Shown piece by piece: positions 34,842 through 43,518 of a stretch of DNA of 64,000 nucleotides (the stretch's first letter is position 1; every line of letters begins with the position of its first letter). The stretch comes from G963677085 sp963677085 (GTDB lineage: Bacteria; Planctomycetota; Planctomycetia; Pirellulales; Thermoguttaceae), in NCBI GenBank assembly GCA_963677085.2, contig CAXXFH010000006.1, forward strand, positions 248,001 through 312,000, given 5' to 3'. Both the position numbers and the translations under genes were made by a program. The notes under the pieces were generated by a model, which worked only from the letters and a program-made list of their open reading frames with translations, was not told the origin of the DNA and did no database searches.

Positions 34842-36074
34842 CTACTTCGCCCGCAAACGCTGGTAGGTTTCCAGCGCATCGGGAAAAGGTTCCAGCGCGC
34901 GGTCGAAGATGCCCAGCGTGTAGGCAATCGTCAGGCCGTAGTTGCAGATGGGTACGCCCGCCTGGCGGCAGCGCCACATGCGGCTGAGCATCTCGCGGCG
35001 GTTCCACATGCAGCCGCCGCAGTGGATGACTAGCTTGTACTGGTCCAAGTCAGGAGGAAAGTCGCGGCCGGCACGGTTCTCTATTTGCAGGTCGCCGCCG
35101 ACGTATTGCTTGAGCCAGCGTGGGATTTTCACGCGGCCGATGTCGTCGCCGATCGGGTGATGCGTGCAGGCCTCGCACATCAACACCCGGTCGCCCGAGC
35201 GAAGCCGGTCGATGGCCAAGGCCCCTTCGACGAACTGGCTCAGGTCGCCCTTCTGCCGAGCGAACAAAATCGAAAACGACGTAAGCTTCACGTCCGGCGG
35301 CGTGTCGCCCGAGACTTTCAGAAACGCTTGCGAGTCGGTCACCACTAACGCAGGCGGACGTTTGAGCCGGTCCAAGGCATCTCGCAGTTCGCGTTCCTTG
35401 ACCACCATGCAGTAGGCGTCGCCATCCAGCAGGTCGCGGATCGATTGCACCTGTGGTTGAATCAGCCGGCCCTTGGGGGCTTCCAGGTCGATCGGCACGA
35501 CCAACACGGCCATCTCACCCGCCGGAACCAAGTCGGCCACGATGGGCGGCGTGTTGATGAATTCCTCCGGCACGGTGCGAATCAGCGCCTCGCGCAGTTC
35601 CAACACACCCTGGCCTTGCGAAGCCACCGTTTCGACGTACGGCGTTTTCGCTGCACTTAGCTTCTCGATCAGTTCGGCCGATGGCCCGGCGATGTCGGTC
35701 TTGTTGAAGACCACGATCACGGGGATTTCGCGCTGCCGAAGTTCGTCGAGAATGGCCTCTTCGAACGCGCCGAATTCGCCGGCAGCCACGATCAGAATGC
35801 CCACGTCGGTGCGGTCGAATACCTGCCGGGTTTTCTCGACGCGCTGTTGGCCCAGTGCGCCCACATCGTCGATGCCGGCCGTGTCGATAAACAGCACGGG
35901 GCCGATCGGCAACAGTTCCATCGGCTTTTCGACCGGGTCGGTGGTCGTGCCGGCCACCTCCGAAACGATGGAAACCTGCTGCCGCGTCATCGCGTTTAAG
36001 AGCGACGACTTCCCGGCGTTGCGACGACCGAACAGACCGATGTGCAGACGAAAGCTTTTGGGTGTTTGACGCAT
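34842..36074 (-). CDS. hydF: [FeFe]-hydrogenase H-cluster maturation GTPase HydF
   Basis: A 410-residue protein. The N-terminal GTPase domain shows GRRNAGKSSLLNA (P-loop), the G2/G3 region GTTTDPVEKP and DTAGIDD, and VFNKTD (G4). A dimerisation domain follows. The C-terminal cluster domain carries CEACTHHP and HCGGCMWNR, giving the Cys-His...His-Cys-x-x-Cys ligand set. HydF is the scaffold on which the 2Fe subcluster made by HydE and HydG is built before delivery to the hydrogenase. It is the last maturation gene of the minus-strand cluster; aspA lies 76 bases upstream. Its 3' end is duplicated at 32122-32292. Confidence 0.97.
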   Translation of the reverse strand: MRQTPKSFRLHIGLFGRRNAGKSSLLNAMTRQQVSIVSEVAGTTTDPVEKPMELLPIGPVLFIDTAGIDDVGALGQQRVEKTRQVFDRTDVGILIVAAGEFGAFEEAILDELRQREIPVIVVFNKTDIAGPSAELIEKLSAAKTPYVETVASQGQGVLELREALIRTVPEEFINTPPIVADLVPAGEMAVLVVPIDLEAPKGRLIQPQVQSIRDLLDGDAYCMVVKERELRDALDRLKRPPALVVTDSQAFLKVSGDTPPDVKLTSFSILFARQKGDLSQFVEGALAIDRLRSGDRVLMCEACTHHPIGDDIGRVKIPRWLKQYVGGDLQIENRAGRDFPPDLDQYKLVIHCGGCMWNRREMLSRMWRCRQAGVPICNYGLTIAYTLGIFDRALEPFPDALETYQRLRAK

Positions 36075-36150
36075 GAGAAGGGGCTAGGAATTAGAGGCTA
36101 GGGGCTAGAGTGGGGATGATTTGGCCGCTTGCGGCTTCGCCCGTCTGTCG

Positions 36151-37590
36151 CTATTCGTGCTTCGTCGTTGGCGCGTTGGACTCGTCGACCGACCCTAGCC
36201 GCGTTACCCGCTCGGGCGAGATCAGTTCGTCGAACTGCTGGCCCGAGAGAAGCTTTCGCTTTTCGACTAGCTTCCGCAAACCGACGCCCGACTGCTGCAT
36301 CGCCAGGGCTAGTTCTTGGGCCGTCTCGTAGCCGAGCCGGTCGACCAGTGCGGTTACCGTGGCTGTGCTGTTGTTCACGTTGCGGCAGCACCGCTCGCGG
36401 TCGGCCTCGATGCCCAACACGCAATGCCGGGCAAACACGTCGCAGGCGGCCGAAAGCAGGTCGAGCGAGTTGAGCAAAGCATCGGCCACCAGCGGCAGCA
36501 GGTGATTCAATTCCAGATTGCCGCCGCTGGCCGCCTGGAAGATCATCTGGTCGTAGCCACTGACGGCCAGCGCCGCTTGGGCGACCGTTTCTGGGATCAC
36601 CGGGTTGACCTTGCCCGGCATGATCGACGATCCGGCCTGCCGCGCCGGCAGACGGATCTCTGCAAACCCGGCGTCGGGGCCCGAGGTCATCAGCCGCAGG
36701 TCGTTGGCGATTTTCAGCAGGTTGCTCCCCAGCGTGCGGACGATCCCGCTGACCTCGACGAACACGTCGGCGTTTTGCGTGGTCTCCGTCAGGTTTTCAC
36801 CCCGGGCGACCCCCAAGCCGGTAATCTGCTTAAGATGTTCGACCACGCGGAATATGTAGCGCCGCGGGGCGCCCAGGCCGGTGCCGATGGCTGTGCCGCC
36901 TAAGTTGACCACGCGGAGCCGTTCTTCACACTTGTAAATCCGCCAGCGGTCGCGGGCGATGGCCTCGGCGTAGGCGCCCATCTCGCGGCCGAGTGTCGTG
37001 AGCACCGCGTCTTGCAGTTGCGTGCGGCCGATTTTCACGACGTCGGCAAACTCGTGTTCCTTCTGTTGGAACGCTTCAAGCAGCGTTATCACCTTGCGCT
37101 GTAACTGTCGCAGGCTTTGGACGGCCGCTACCTTCAGGGCCGTTGGGTAGGTGTCGTTGGTCGACTGGTGGAGGTTTACTTCGTGGGGCCCGAAGGTCGC
37201 GTAGTCGCCCAGTGGGTGGCCGAGTAGTTGCAGTGCGCGGTTGGCCAGCACCTCGTTGACGTTCATGTTGGTCGACGTCCCAGCCCCGCCTTGCAGAGCG
37301 TCGACCACAATGTGTTCGTCGAGCTTGCCCTCGATCATCTCCTCGCAGGCCGACTCGAGTGCCTTCATCGGTTCGTCGTCGAGATAGCCCAGCTCGTGAT
37401 TGGTCCGCGCCGCGGCCAGCTTGACGGCGCCGAAAGCATGGACCAACCCACGATGTACGGGCCGCCGGGCGATCGGGAAATTCTCCAACGCGCGAACCGT
37501 GTGGATCCCATAAAGGGCGTCGGCCGGGACATCACGAGTGCCGAGTAGATCGGTTTCTTGGCGAAATCTTGTCACGGGAAAGTCAGTCAT
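36151..37590 (-). CDS. aspA: Aspartate ammonia-lyase
   Basis: A 479-residue member of the fumarase/aspartase superfamily. It shows the signature GSSIMPGKVNPV (about residue 320), TSTNMNVNEVLANRA (about 110) and HQSTNDTYPTALK (about 145). The enzyme releases ammonia from aspartate, giving fumarate. Its position inside the hyd cluster fits the known association of aspA with hydE/hydF/hydG in several anaerobes, where it has been linked to H-cluster assembly chemistry; aspartase rather than fumarase is inferred partly from that context. The ATG overlaps the upstream gene's stop by 4 bp, indicating translational coupling. Confidence 0.9.
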   Translation of the reverse strand: MTDFPVTRFRQETDLLGTRDVPADALYGIHTVRALENFPIARRPVHRGLVHAFGAVKLAAARTNHELGYLDDEPMKALESACEEMIEGKLDEHIVVDALQGGAGTSTNMNVNEVLANRALQLLGHPLGDYATFGPHEVNLHQSTNDTYPTALKVAAVQSLRQLQRKVITLLEAFQQKEHEFADVVKIGRTQLQDAVLTTLGREMGAYAEAIARDRWRIYKCEERLRVVNLGGTAIGTGLGAPRRYIFRVVEHLKQITGLGVARGENLTETTQNADVFVEVSGIVRTLGSNLLKIANDLRLMTSGPDAGFAEIRLPARQAGSSIMPGKVNPVIPETVAQAALAVSGYDQMIFQAASGGNLELNHLLPLVADALLNSLDLLSAACDVFARHCVLGIEADRERCCRNVNNSTATVTALVDRLGYETAQELALAMQQSGVGLRKLVEKRKLLSGQQFDELISPERVTRLGSVDESNAPTTKHE

Positions 37591-37895
37591 GGAAGCTTTT
37601 TGGGCCAGGAAATCACAAAAAGAACAACCACACCCACGAACAGAGCAAGCAGTGCCAGAGTAATCAGTTCGACAGTTGCCAAACCCACGGCGACGACCAC
37701 CGCGATAAGGCAGACAATTGCTTGCTCCTTCTGGCGGCGTACGTAACGTTGCCGCATTCGGTCGACGACGGGCTCGAAGATAGATCCTTCGCGAGGCTCC
37801 GATACTTCGTCGTGCTGTGGACGTAGCAATTCGGTATTGGGAGATTGATACGGATTCAGTTCATCCTGACGGTTGTGGTTCACGACGAACTCCAT
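37587..37895 (-). CDS. Small membrane protein inside the hyd cluster
   Basis: A 102-residue protein: a polar N-terminal 55 residues beginning MEFVVNHNRQDELNPYQSPN (the NPYQSP motif is very common at the start of small planctomycete membrane proteins), then two hydrophobic spans (AIVCLIAVVVAVGLATVELI and LALLALFVGVVVLFVIS). Its stop overlaps the aspA start. No family function is known; the location between hydG and aspA suggests co-transcription but not necessarily a role in maturation. Confidence 0.7.
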   Translation of the reverse strand: MEFVVNHNRQDELNPYQSPNTELLRPQHDEVSEPREGSIFEPVVDRMRQRYVRRQKEQAIVCLIAVVVAVGLATVELITLALLALFVGVVVLFVISWPKKLP

Positions 37896-37966
37896 CCTCC
37901 AACGTGCGAAGCGGAGCTTCGGAACCAGAAAAACCCCCTAGTCCCTAGCCCCCAGCCGCTAGCCCC

Positions 37967-39382
37967 TCAAAAATACAAATCCCGCGCGTCCGAGCTTCGG
38001 ATCTTTTCCAATCGCTTCAGCAGTTCAGCCTTGCGAGGGCTTTCTGGCAGCTTGTCGAGTTCTCGGGCAATGGCCGCTTCGCCAGCGGCTTTCGTCGCGG
38101 GCGAAGAATAGTCGACCATGTACTCCAGCAAGGTTGTCAAGGCGTTGGGCGTACACATATCCTGGATGAAACCGGGAATGGCAAACTCCATGAAGTGCTC
38201 GCCCGTGCGCCCTAAACGATAACAGGCCGTGCAGAAACTGGGAATATACCCGTCGGTGAGCAACTCGCCCATCACCTCGTCCAACGGGCGGACGTCGCCA
38301 ATCTGGAACTGCTCGCGCCGCAAATCCTGTTGTTGACCGCCTTCAGTGTAGCCGCCGAGTTCGATTCGGGTGCCGGCGTCGATCTGCGATACGCCGAAAG
38401 CCAACACCTCGCGCCGCAGCGCGGCCGGTTCGCGGGCCGTGAGGATTAAGCCCGCATAAGGTACCGACAAACGCAGGATGGCCACCAGGCGTTTGAAGTC
38501 GTGGTCGTCGACCAGGTATTTCTCGTCGAGCGTTACCCCACTGGCCGGGCGAAGCCGCGGGAAGCTGATCGTGTGCGGGCCGACGTTGTAGTGCCGCTGC
38601 AGGTGATGGCCGTGGGCTATCAGGGCAAGGACCTCGAATCGCCAATCGTACAGCCCGAACAGGGCACCGACGCCCACGTCGTCGCAGCCGGCCTCCATCG
38701 CTCGGGCCAAGCCGTCGAGCCGCCACAAGTAATCGCCCTTGCGCGTGTTCTTCGGATGCACTACATTGTAGGTTTCGTGGTGGTACGTCTCCTGGAAAAT
38801 TTGATAGGTGCCGATTCCCGCTTCCTTCACCGTGGCGTAACCCTCGTGATCCAAAGGAGCGGCGTTGATGTTCACGCGGCGCATTTCACCGTGGCCCTTT
38901 TTTACGGAGTAAACGGTGCGCACGCAGTCGGCGATGAACTTCGGGTTGTACTGAGGGTGTTCGCCGAAGACCAGGATCAACCGCTTGTGGCCGACGTCTT
39001 CCATGGCTTCGACTTGTGCGCGAAGCTCGTCGACAGCCAGCGTGCGGCGGACCGTTTCCGTATTCGAGCGGCGAAACGCGCAGTACTGGCAGTCGTTCGT
39101 ACACTCGTTGCCCACATAAAGCGGAGCAAAGAGCACGATCCGGTTGCCGTACACGTCGCGTTTGAGTTGTCGGGCGGCGTCGAAGATTTGCTCGCACTGC
39201 TCGGGTGTGTCGGCGGCCAGCAACACGGCCGTTTCCTCCAGCGTGAGCGGCTGTTTGGCCATGCTCTTGGCGATCACGTCGCGCAACTGTTCGTTGCTGG
39301 TGGACCGATCGAGCAGGCCGTGTAGATGCTCTTCGTTGATAAAATCGTAGCCGCTGGTGCTGAGTTTCGTCTTATCGATCAT
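37967..39382 (-). CDS. hydG: [FeFe]-hydrogenase maturase HydG (radical SAM tyrosine lyase)
   Basis: A 471-residue protein. The radical SAM cluster motif is CTNDCQYC (about residues 93-100) in the context LYVGNECTNDCQYCAFRRSN. The C-terminal auxiliary-cluster motif CTAC...C has exactly 22 residues between the second and third Cys (ending at IQDMC). HydG splits tyrosine to give CO and cyanide bound to iron, which feed the 2Fe subcluster. It lies 64 bases downstream of hydE. The length is normal and all key cysteines are present. Confidence 0.97.
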   Translation of the reverse strand: MIDKTKLSTSGYDFINEEHLHGLLDRSTSNEQLRDVIAKSMAKQPLTLEETAVLLAADTPEQCEQIFDAARQLKRDVYGNRIVLFAPLYVGNECTNDCQYCAFRRSNTETVRRTLAVDELRAQVEAMEDVGHKRLILVFGEHPQYNPKFIADCVRTVYSVKKGHGEMRRVNINAAPLDHEGYATVKEAGIGTYQIFQETYHHETYNVVHPKNTRKGDYLWRLDGLARAMEAGCDDVGVGALFGLYDWRFEVLALIAHGHHLQRHYNVGPHTISFPRLRPASGVTLDEKYLVDDHDFKRLVAILRLSVPYAGLILTAREPAALRREVLAFGVSQIDAGTRIELGGYTEGGQQQDLRREQFQIGDVRPLDEVMGELLTDGYIPSFCTACYRLGRTGEHFMEFAIPGFIQDMCTPNALTTLLEYMVDYSSPATKAAGEAAIARELDKLPESPRKAELLKRLEKIRSSDARDLYF

Positions 39383-39446
39383 GGAAGTAGTAGGCAGAGT
39401 AGATAGTGGGTAGTGGATATAGTGCCGCTTGCAGCTTCGCCTCGCG

Positions 39447-40553
39447 TCATTCTGACTTGGTTACTCTCTCCGCGTAGTTCGGCGAATCGCCGCGCCCGGT
39501 CCCCACGGTGCGTCCAAGGCGGGTAATCCGCCCCGCCAGGCAACCTTGGCAAGCCAGGGCCGTTTCGTTAACACATGCTTTGTCGGGATAGATCTCGTAC
39601 AGTTGACGGTATTTCGGCGGCGTCAGGTTGGGCATCACCACGTTGGCCCCGCGAACCAGTCCCAACTCCCGTCCGGTGGCCTTGTTCAACGTGGCCAGCG
39701 CCGTCGTGCTGGGGATGTTCGTCTGCGGGCAAAGCAACCGCGTCAGCGCGATCACTTTGTAGGTCGTCAACTCGTCGGCCGCGACCTGTTCGTCGGGCGG
39801 GGCCGGCAGTCGATTGCGGGGATCGGCCAGCGGCGTTTCCGGGTGAGCCAGGTAAGGGCCTACGCCGATCATGTCGAGGTTCAAACTGGCGAACAGCTCG
39901 AGGTCGTTGGCCAAATCGTCGTACGTCTGCCCGGGAATGCCGATCATCACGCCGCTACCCACTTCATAGCCCAGCTCTCGCAGGCGATGAAGGATGGCCA
40001 CGCGGTCGCTGGTCGTGGTACCCGGCCGCGGCGGATGGATGTGTTCATAAAGCGTACGGTTCGACGTTTCGAACCGCAGCAGGTAGCGGTCGGCCCCGGC
40101 TTCGCGCCACAGATGAAACTCCTTGTCGCTACGCTCGCCAAGGCTCAGCGTGACGGCCAGGGGAGTCTCCCGTTTGATGCGTCGCACCACGGCTGCAACG
40201 AACGGGCCGTCCAAGCCGGGGTCTTCGCCGGCCTGCAATACGGCCGTGCCGTAGCCGTATTGGAAGGCTTCGTGAACACAGGCGAGGATTTCGTCCTCGT
40301 TCATCCGATATCGGGTAACGTTTTGATTGCCCGCCCTCAATCCGCAGTAGGCACACAACCGCACGCAGTAGTTGGAAATTTCGACCAGCCCGCGCAGGTA
40401 GACATCTCCCCCGACATACTTTTGCCGGGTTTGATCGGCCCGTTGCCAGAGCTCACTGAGCCGGGCGGGGTCGGTTTGGCGGAGCCAGGTGAGGATTTCG
40501 TTGCGTTGCATGGCACTCGGGTTCAAGGGCCCTGGGGGGGTCGCTGTCGGCAA
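39447..40553 (-). CDS. hydE: [FeFe]-hydrogenase maturase HydE (radical SAM)
   Basis: A 368-residue protein with the radical SAM motif CVRLCAYCGLR (about residues 64-74) and the following GGDVYLRGLVEISNYC context typical of HydE/BioB-like barrels. GSGVMIGIPGQTYDDLANDL and LGLVRGANVVMPNLTP also match the family. HydE acts on the diiron precursor made by HydG on the way to the azadithiolate-bridged 2Fe subcluster. It is the first gene of the minus-strand hyd cluster, with an AT-rich dyad upstream. Confidence 0.96.
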   Translation of the reverse strand: MPTATPPGPLNPSAMQRNEILTWLRQTDPARLSELWQRADQTRQKYVGGDVYLRGLVEISNYCVRLCAYCGLRAGNQNVTRYRMNEDEILACVHEAFQYGYGTAVLQAGEDPGLDGPFVAAVVRRIKRETPLAVTLSLGERSDKEFHLWREAGADRYLLRFETSNRTLYEHIHPPRPGTTTSDRVAILHRLRELGYEVGSGVMIGIPGQTYDDLANDLELFASLNLDMIGVGPYLAHPETPLADPRNRLPAPPDEQVAADELTTYKVIALTRLLCPQTNIPSTTALATLNKATGRELGLVRGANVVMPNLTPPKYRQLYEIYPDKACVNETALACQGCLAGRITRLGRTVGTGRGDSPNYAERVTKSE

Positions 40554-40589
40554 AAAGCTACGGGAAATAATTATGCCGGCTGAAGCTGT

Positions 40590-40611
40590 TAGAATCCTAT
40601 ATTGTATTCTA
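40590..40611 (-). promoter_or_regulatory. AT-rich dyad upstream of hydE
   Basis: TAGAAT (40590-40595) and ATTCTA (40606-40611) pair around an AT-rich centre, about 37 bases before the hydE start, in an otherwise GC-rich region. It may combine a -10 element with a repressor site for the maturation operon. Confidence 0.4.
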
Positions 40612-40670
40612 CCAGCGCGGTGACGAATAGGCGGGCCGGATGATGCAGGGGGCGAGAGGCGAGGGTGCTG

Positions 40671-41468
40671 CTACGCTGACCGTTGGCGTCGCGCCTCGTA
40701 GAACAAGACGCCTGCGGCGACGGAAACGTTCAGGCTGTCGGCGATTCCCAGCATCGGCAGGCGGATGGCCGTAGCCTGGGAGCCTGACCAGAGATCGGAA
40801 AGCCCGTTGGCCTCGCTTCCTAGGACCACGGCAGCGGGGCCTCGGTAGTCGACTTCCGTGTAGCAGACGGCTCCCTCCACTCGGGCGGCGAATACATTGA
40901 TCTGCTGCTGGCGAAGCCAAGCGAGCGTCTCATCGGCCGTGGCTACTGCCAGCGGCATACTGAAGATGGTACCCAAGCTGGCGCGGATCGCGTTGGGATT
41001 GAAAGGGTCGGTGCGCGGGTCGGCCAACACCACGGCATCCAACCCCGCGGCGTCGGCGCTGCGAAGCACGGCCCCTACGTTACCCGGTTTCTCTACGTCC
41101 TCCAAAATGGCGATCAGGGGTTTTTCGGGCAATTTCAGTGTGGCCAGCGTGGGATGCGGCATTTCGGCCACAGCCAACACCCCTTCCGAGCGGTTGCCGA
41201 AGGCCAACTTCTCGAACACCGGCTCGGTCACCTCGATAAGCTCGGTTTCGCCGCTGCGCAATTCGGCTAGCGCCTGTTGGGCGTCGTCGCCATGGCACAA
41301 CGCGGGGCAAACAAAGGCCTCGAGCGGCCGGCACCCCCCGAGAATCGCTCGACGGATTTCCCGGGCGCCGTCGATGAGAATCCGCCCCTGTTTCTCGCGA
41401 TGCCGCCGGTCGCGAAGCCGAACGGCATCTTTGATACGCGGATTTTGCAGGCTGGTAATGATCGACAT
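40671..41468 (-). CDS. TrmH/SpoU-family RNA 2'-O-methyltransferase
   Basis: A 265-residue protein starting at ATG 41468 (MSIITSLQNPRIKDAVRLRD); the frame extends far upstream but only as noise. The N-terminal substrate-binding segment is followed by the SPOUT methyltransferase domain: EDVEKPGNVGAVLRSADAAG (motif 1), VVLGSEANGLSD (motif 2) and IRLPMLGIADSLNVSVAAG (motif 3), which form the trefoil-knot SAM site. It should methylate a ribose in tRNA or rRNA; which one cannot be told. A similar layout is seen in RlmB/TsnR-like proteins. Confidence 0.92.
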   Translation of the reverse strand: MSIITSLQNPRIKDAVRLRDRRHREKQGRILIDGAREIRRAILGGCRPLEAFVCPALCHGDDAQQALAELRSGETELIEVTEPVFEKLAFGNRSEGVLAVAEMPHPTLATLKLPEKPLIAILEDVEKPGNVGAVLRSADAAGLDAVVLADPRTDPFNPNAIRASLGTIFSMPLAVATADETLAWLRQQQINVFAARVEGAVCYTEVDYRGPAAVVLGSEANGLSDLWSGSQATAIRLPMLGIADSLNVSVAAGVLFYEARRQRSA

Positions 41469-41602
41469 AGGGGGAATCGGCCGAAGATTAGGGAGAGTGC
41501 TTTTGTAGGCAAGGTAAGGGTTGTGCGGAAATGGGGCGGCTGGGGTGAGATTGCTGGGCGGGTCGAAGCGACGTCGCCAAGGTCTTCTCGACGGTCTACG
41601 TC

Positions 41603-42076
41603 TTACGTTTGAGGCCATGGGTTTTCGGTGCCGGGGCCTCCCGCCATAACAACATTGTTGGACGAAAAGAGCGACCTCACCGAGTCTCGCGATAGCACAA
41701 CGATCGTAAACACGCCGAGGACGGTCCCAAACGGTACCAGAACGCACTCCAACCCCGCTACAACGAGGCAAAACGTACGTGAGACTCGCTGGCTCAATTT
41801 GCGGCCCGCCACGATGACCAAAATCGCTAGCGTCCAGCCGCTCAGAATGATGACTGTGGCTACAGCGATGATGATCACGCCGAAGAACTTCGGTGGGGCG
41901 GCATTGACGGGCTGTGCCCCTTGCTGTTGAAACGGGGGACCATCGAATGCTCCACTCAAGATGGCAATGCCCATCGCCAGATGAATCAGGGGAAAGCAAG
42001 AGAAGAACGCAGTAATCCCCCCCACCACGTAATGGAAGATGGAAAGTAAGTTGAGGTGTTCTTCGTCTTGGTTCAT
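41603..42076 (-). CDS. Small membrane protein of planctomycete type
   Basis: A 157-residue protein beginning MNQDEEHLNLLSIFHYVVGG, an N-terminus I associate with a conserved but uncharacterised planctomycete family. Three hydrophobic spans are seen (residues about 12-42, 65-88 and 100-125) with a polar loop holding QQQGAQPVN. No function is known. It is convergent with nothing and divergent from the LptF/G gene. Confidence 0.7.
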   Translation of the reverse strand: MNQDEEHLNLLSIFHYVVGGITAFFSCFPLIHLAMGIAILSGAFDGPPFQQQGAQPVNAAPPKFFGVIIIAVATVIILSGWTLAILVIVAGRKLSQRVSRTFCLVVAGLECVLVPFGTVLGVFTIVVLSRDSVRSLFSSNNVVMAGGPGTENPWPQT

Positions 42077-42240
42077 TTGTCACGTTCTCCCACTATTACC
42101 GCCTGCCGAGACTAACGCCATCCCCCTAAGATAACAGTTTTGCCGGTGTCTGTCGTCTCTCTTGGCGTGACGAGCCGTCGGCCGTCGACTGCCCAACTGC
42201 CCTTGACCCGGCGTCGTTCCCCCCCGACAATCCACCCACT

Positions 42241-43386
42241 ATGCGCATATTCACCCGCTACGTCCTGATCGAAGTGCTCAAGTACTTCCTGCTTGCGCTG
42301 GGCGGGTTGACGCTGTTGGTCACCCTGGTGATGGCCATCAAGGAAGGGCTGTCGAAGGGCCTGCCGTTGGTCGTTATTCTGCGGATGATGCCTTACATGG
42401 TGCCCGAGATGTTGGGCATCACGATACCCGTGTCGATGCTCTACGCGGTCACCAGCGTGTTTGGCCGGATGGCGGCGACCAACGAAATCGTGGCGCTGAA
42501 ATCGCTGGGCGTAAGCCCGTTGAAGGTTGTCGGCCCGGTGTTTCTGTTGGCGTTGACGCTTAGTGTCTCGACCGTGGGGGTTTACGAACTCGCCGCCACT
42601 TGGTCGCGGCCCACCGTCGAAAAGGTGGTTGTGCAGTCGATCGAGGACATTGCCTACGGCATGTTGCGAGCGAATCGGTCGTTCAGTTCGCCGAAGTTTT
42701 CGATCACCGTGCGGGAAGTGGAGGGTCACAAGCTGATTCACCCTACGATTACTCTGCACGCCCAAGGCGATCAGCCCACGATCACTATGAGCGCCGAAGA
42801 GGCCGAACTGCACGCCGACTGCGACGAGCGGATGTTGGACATCATTTGCCGCAACGGCGAGGCGGAAATCGCCGGCCAAGCCCAGTTCTCGTTCGAGGAT
42901 TCCATCCGGCATAGCATTCCGTTCGCCAAGCCGGACAAACGCGTCCATCGCGACTGGCTGGGCATGTCGCAGCTTCACGGCCAATTCGTTCGCATGCAGG
43001 AGCAACGGGCGGAGTTTCAGTTGCGAGTTAACGAGCGGGCTGCCCAGGGCGAGGGCGACCCGGAGGTCGACGCACGACGACTCGAATGGTACGACACCAA
43101 AATCAACCGCCTGCGGACCGAACCCTATCGCCGTTGGGCCAACGGGTTTAGCTGCCTGTGCTTCGTGCTGATCGGCGCGCCGGTGGCCATGACCTTCCGC
43201 AACGCCGACGTGTTGACGAGCTTCTTCATCTGCTTCCTGCCGATCCTGATCGTTTATTACCCGTTGCTGATGATCGGCGAGGACCTTTCGACCTCGGGCC
43301 AAGCCCCACCCTACACGTTTTGGTTGGCGAACATCACGATCGTAATACCCGGCCTGCTGCTGTTGCGCCGGGTGATTCGGTACTGA
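42241..43386 (+). CDS. LptF/LptG-family permease
   Basis: A 381-residue protein. N-terminal spans (YVLIEVLKYFLLALGGLTLL, LPLVVILRMMPYMVPEMLGI) and C-terminal spans (GFSCLCFVLIGAPVAMTFRN, ITIVIPGLLLL) frame a periplasmic beta-rich domain, the layout of the YjgP/YjgQ permeases of the lipopolysaccharide export ABC transporter. The conserved TSVFGRMAATNEIVALKSLG block after the second span is present. Only one of the usual LptF/LptG pair is encoded here, and lptB/lptC are not adjacent, so the partner must be elsewhere. Confidence 0.9.
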   Translation: MRIFTRYVLIEVLKYFLLALGGLTLLVTLVMAIKEGLSKGLPLVVILRMMPYMVPEMLGITIPVSMLYAVTSVFGRMAATNEIVALKSLGVSPLKVVGPVFLLALTLSVSTVGVYELAATWSRPTVEKVVVQSIEDIAYGMLRANRSFSSPKFSITVREVEGHKLIHPTITLHAQGDQPTITMSAEEAELHADCDERMLDIICRNGEAEIAGQAQFSFEDSIRHSIPFAKPDKRVHRDWLGMSQLHGQFVRMQEQRAEFQLRVNERAAQGEGDPEVDARRLEWYDTKINRLRTEPYRRWANGFSCLCFVLIGAPVAMTFRNADVLTSFFICFLPILIVYYPLLMIGEDLSTSGQAPPYTFWLANITIVIPGLLLLRRVIRY

Positions 43387-43427
43387 GATCTTAATCAGCG
43401 GGTCCCAAACGGTGGTGATGGGCGCGC

Positions 43428-43456
43428 GGGTGCCACTGGCTGCTTGTCAGCCAGTG
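43428..43456 (+). repeat. GGGTGC head-plus-hairpin repeat, left copy
   Basis: GGGTGC followed by a 9-bp stem CACTGGCTG/CAGCCAGTG with loop CTTGT. An inverted copy with a single mismatch lies at 44536-44564; the two flank the MNT-HEPN gene. Confidence 0.75.
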
Positions 43457-43518
43457 CTTCGTTGGGTTCAGTTCAGAATCAAACTTACCCCGGACAAGCC
43501 ACCTTGCGGGCTTGCCCG

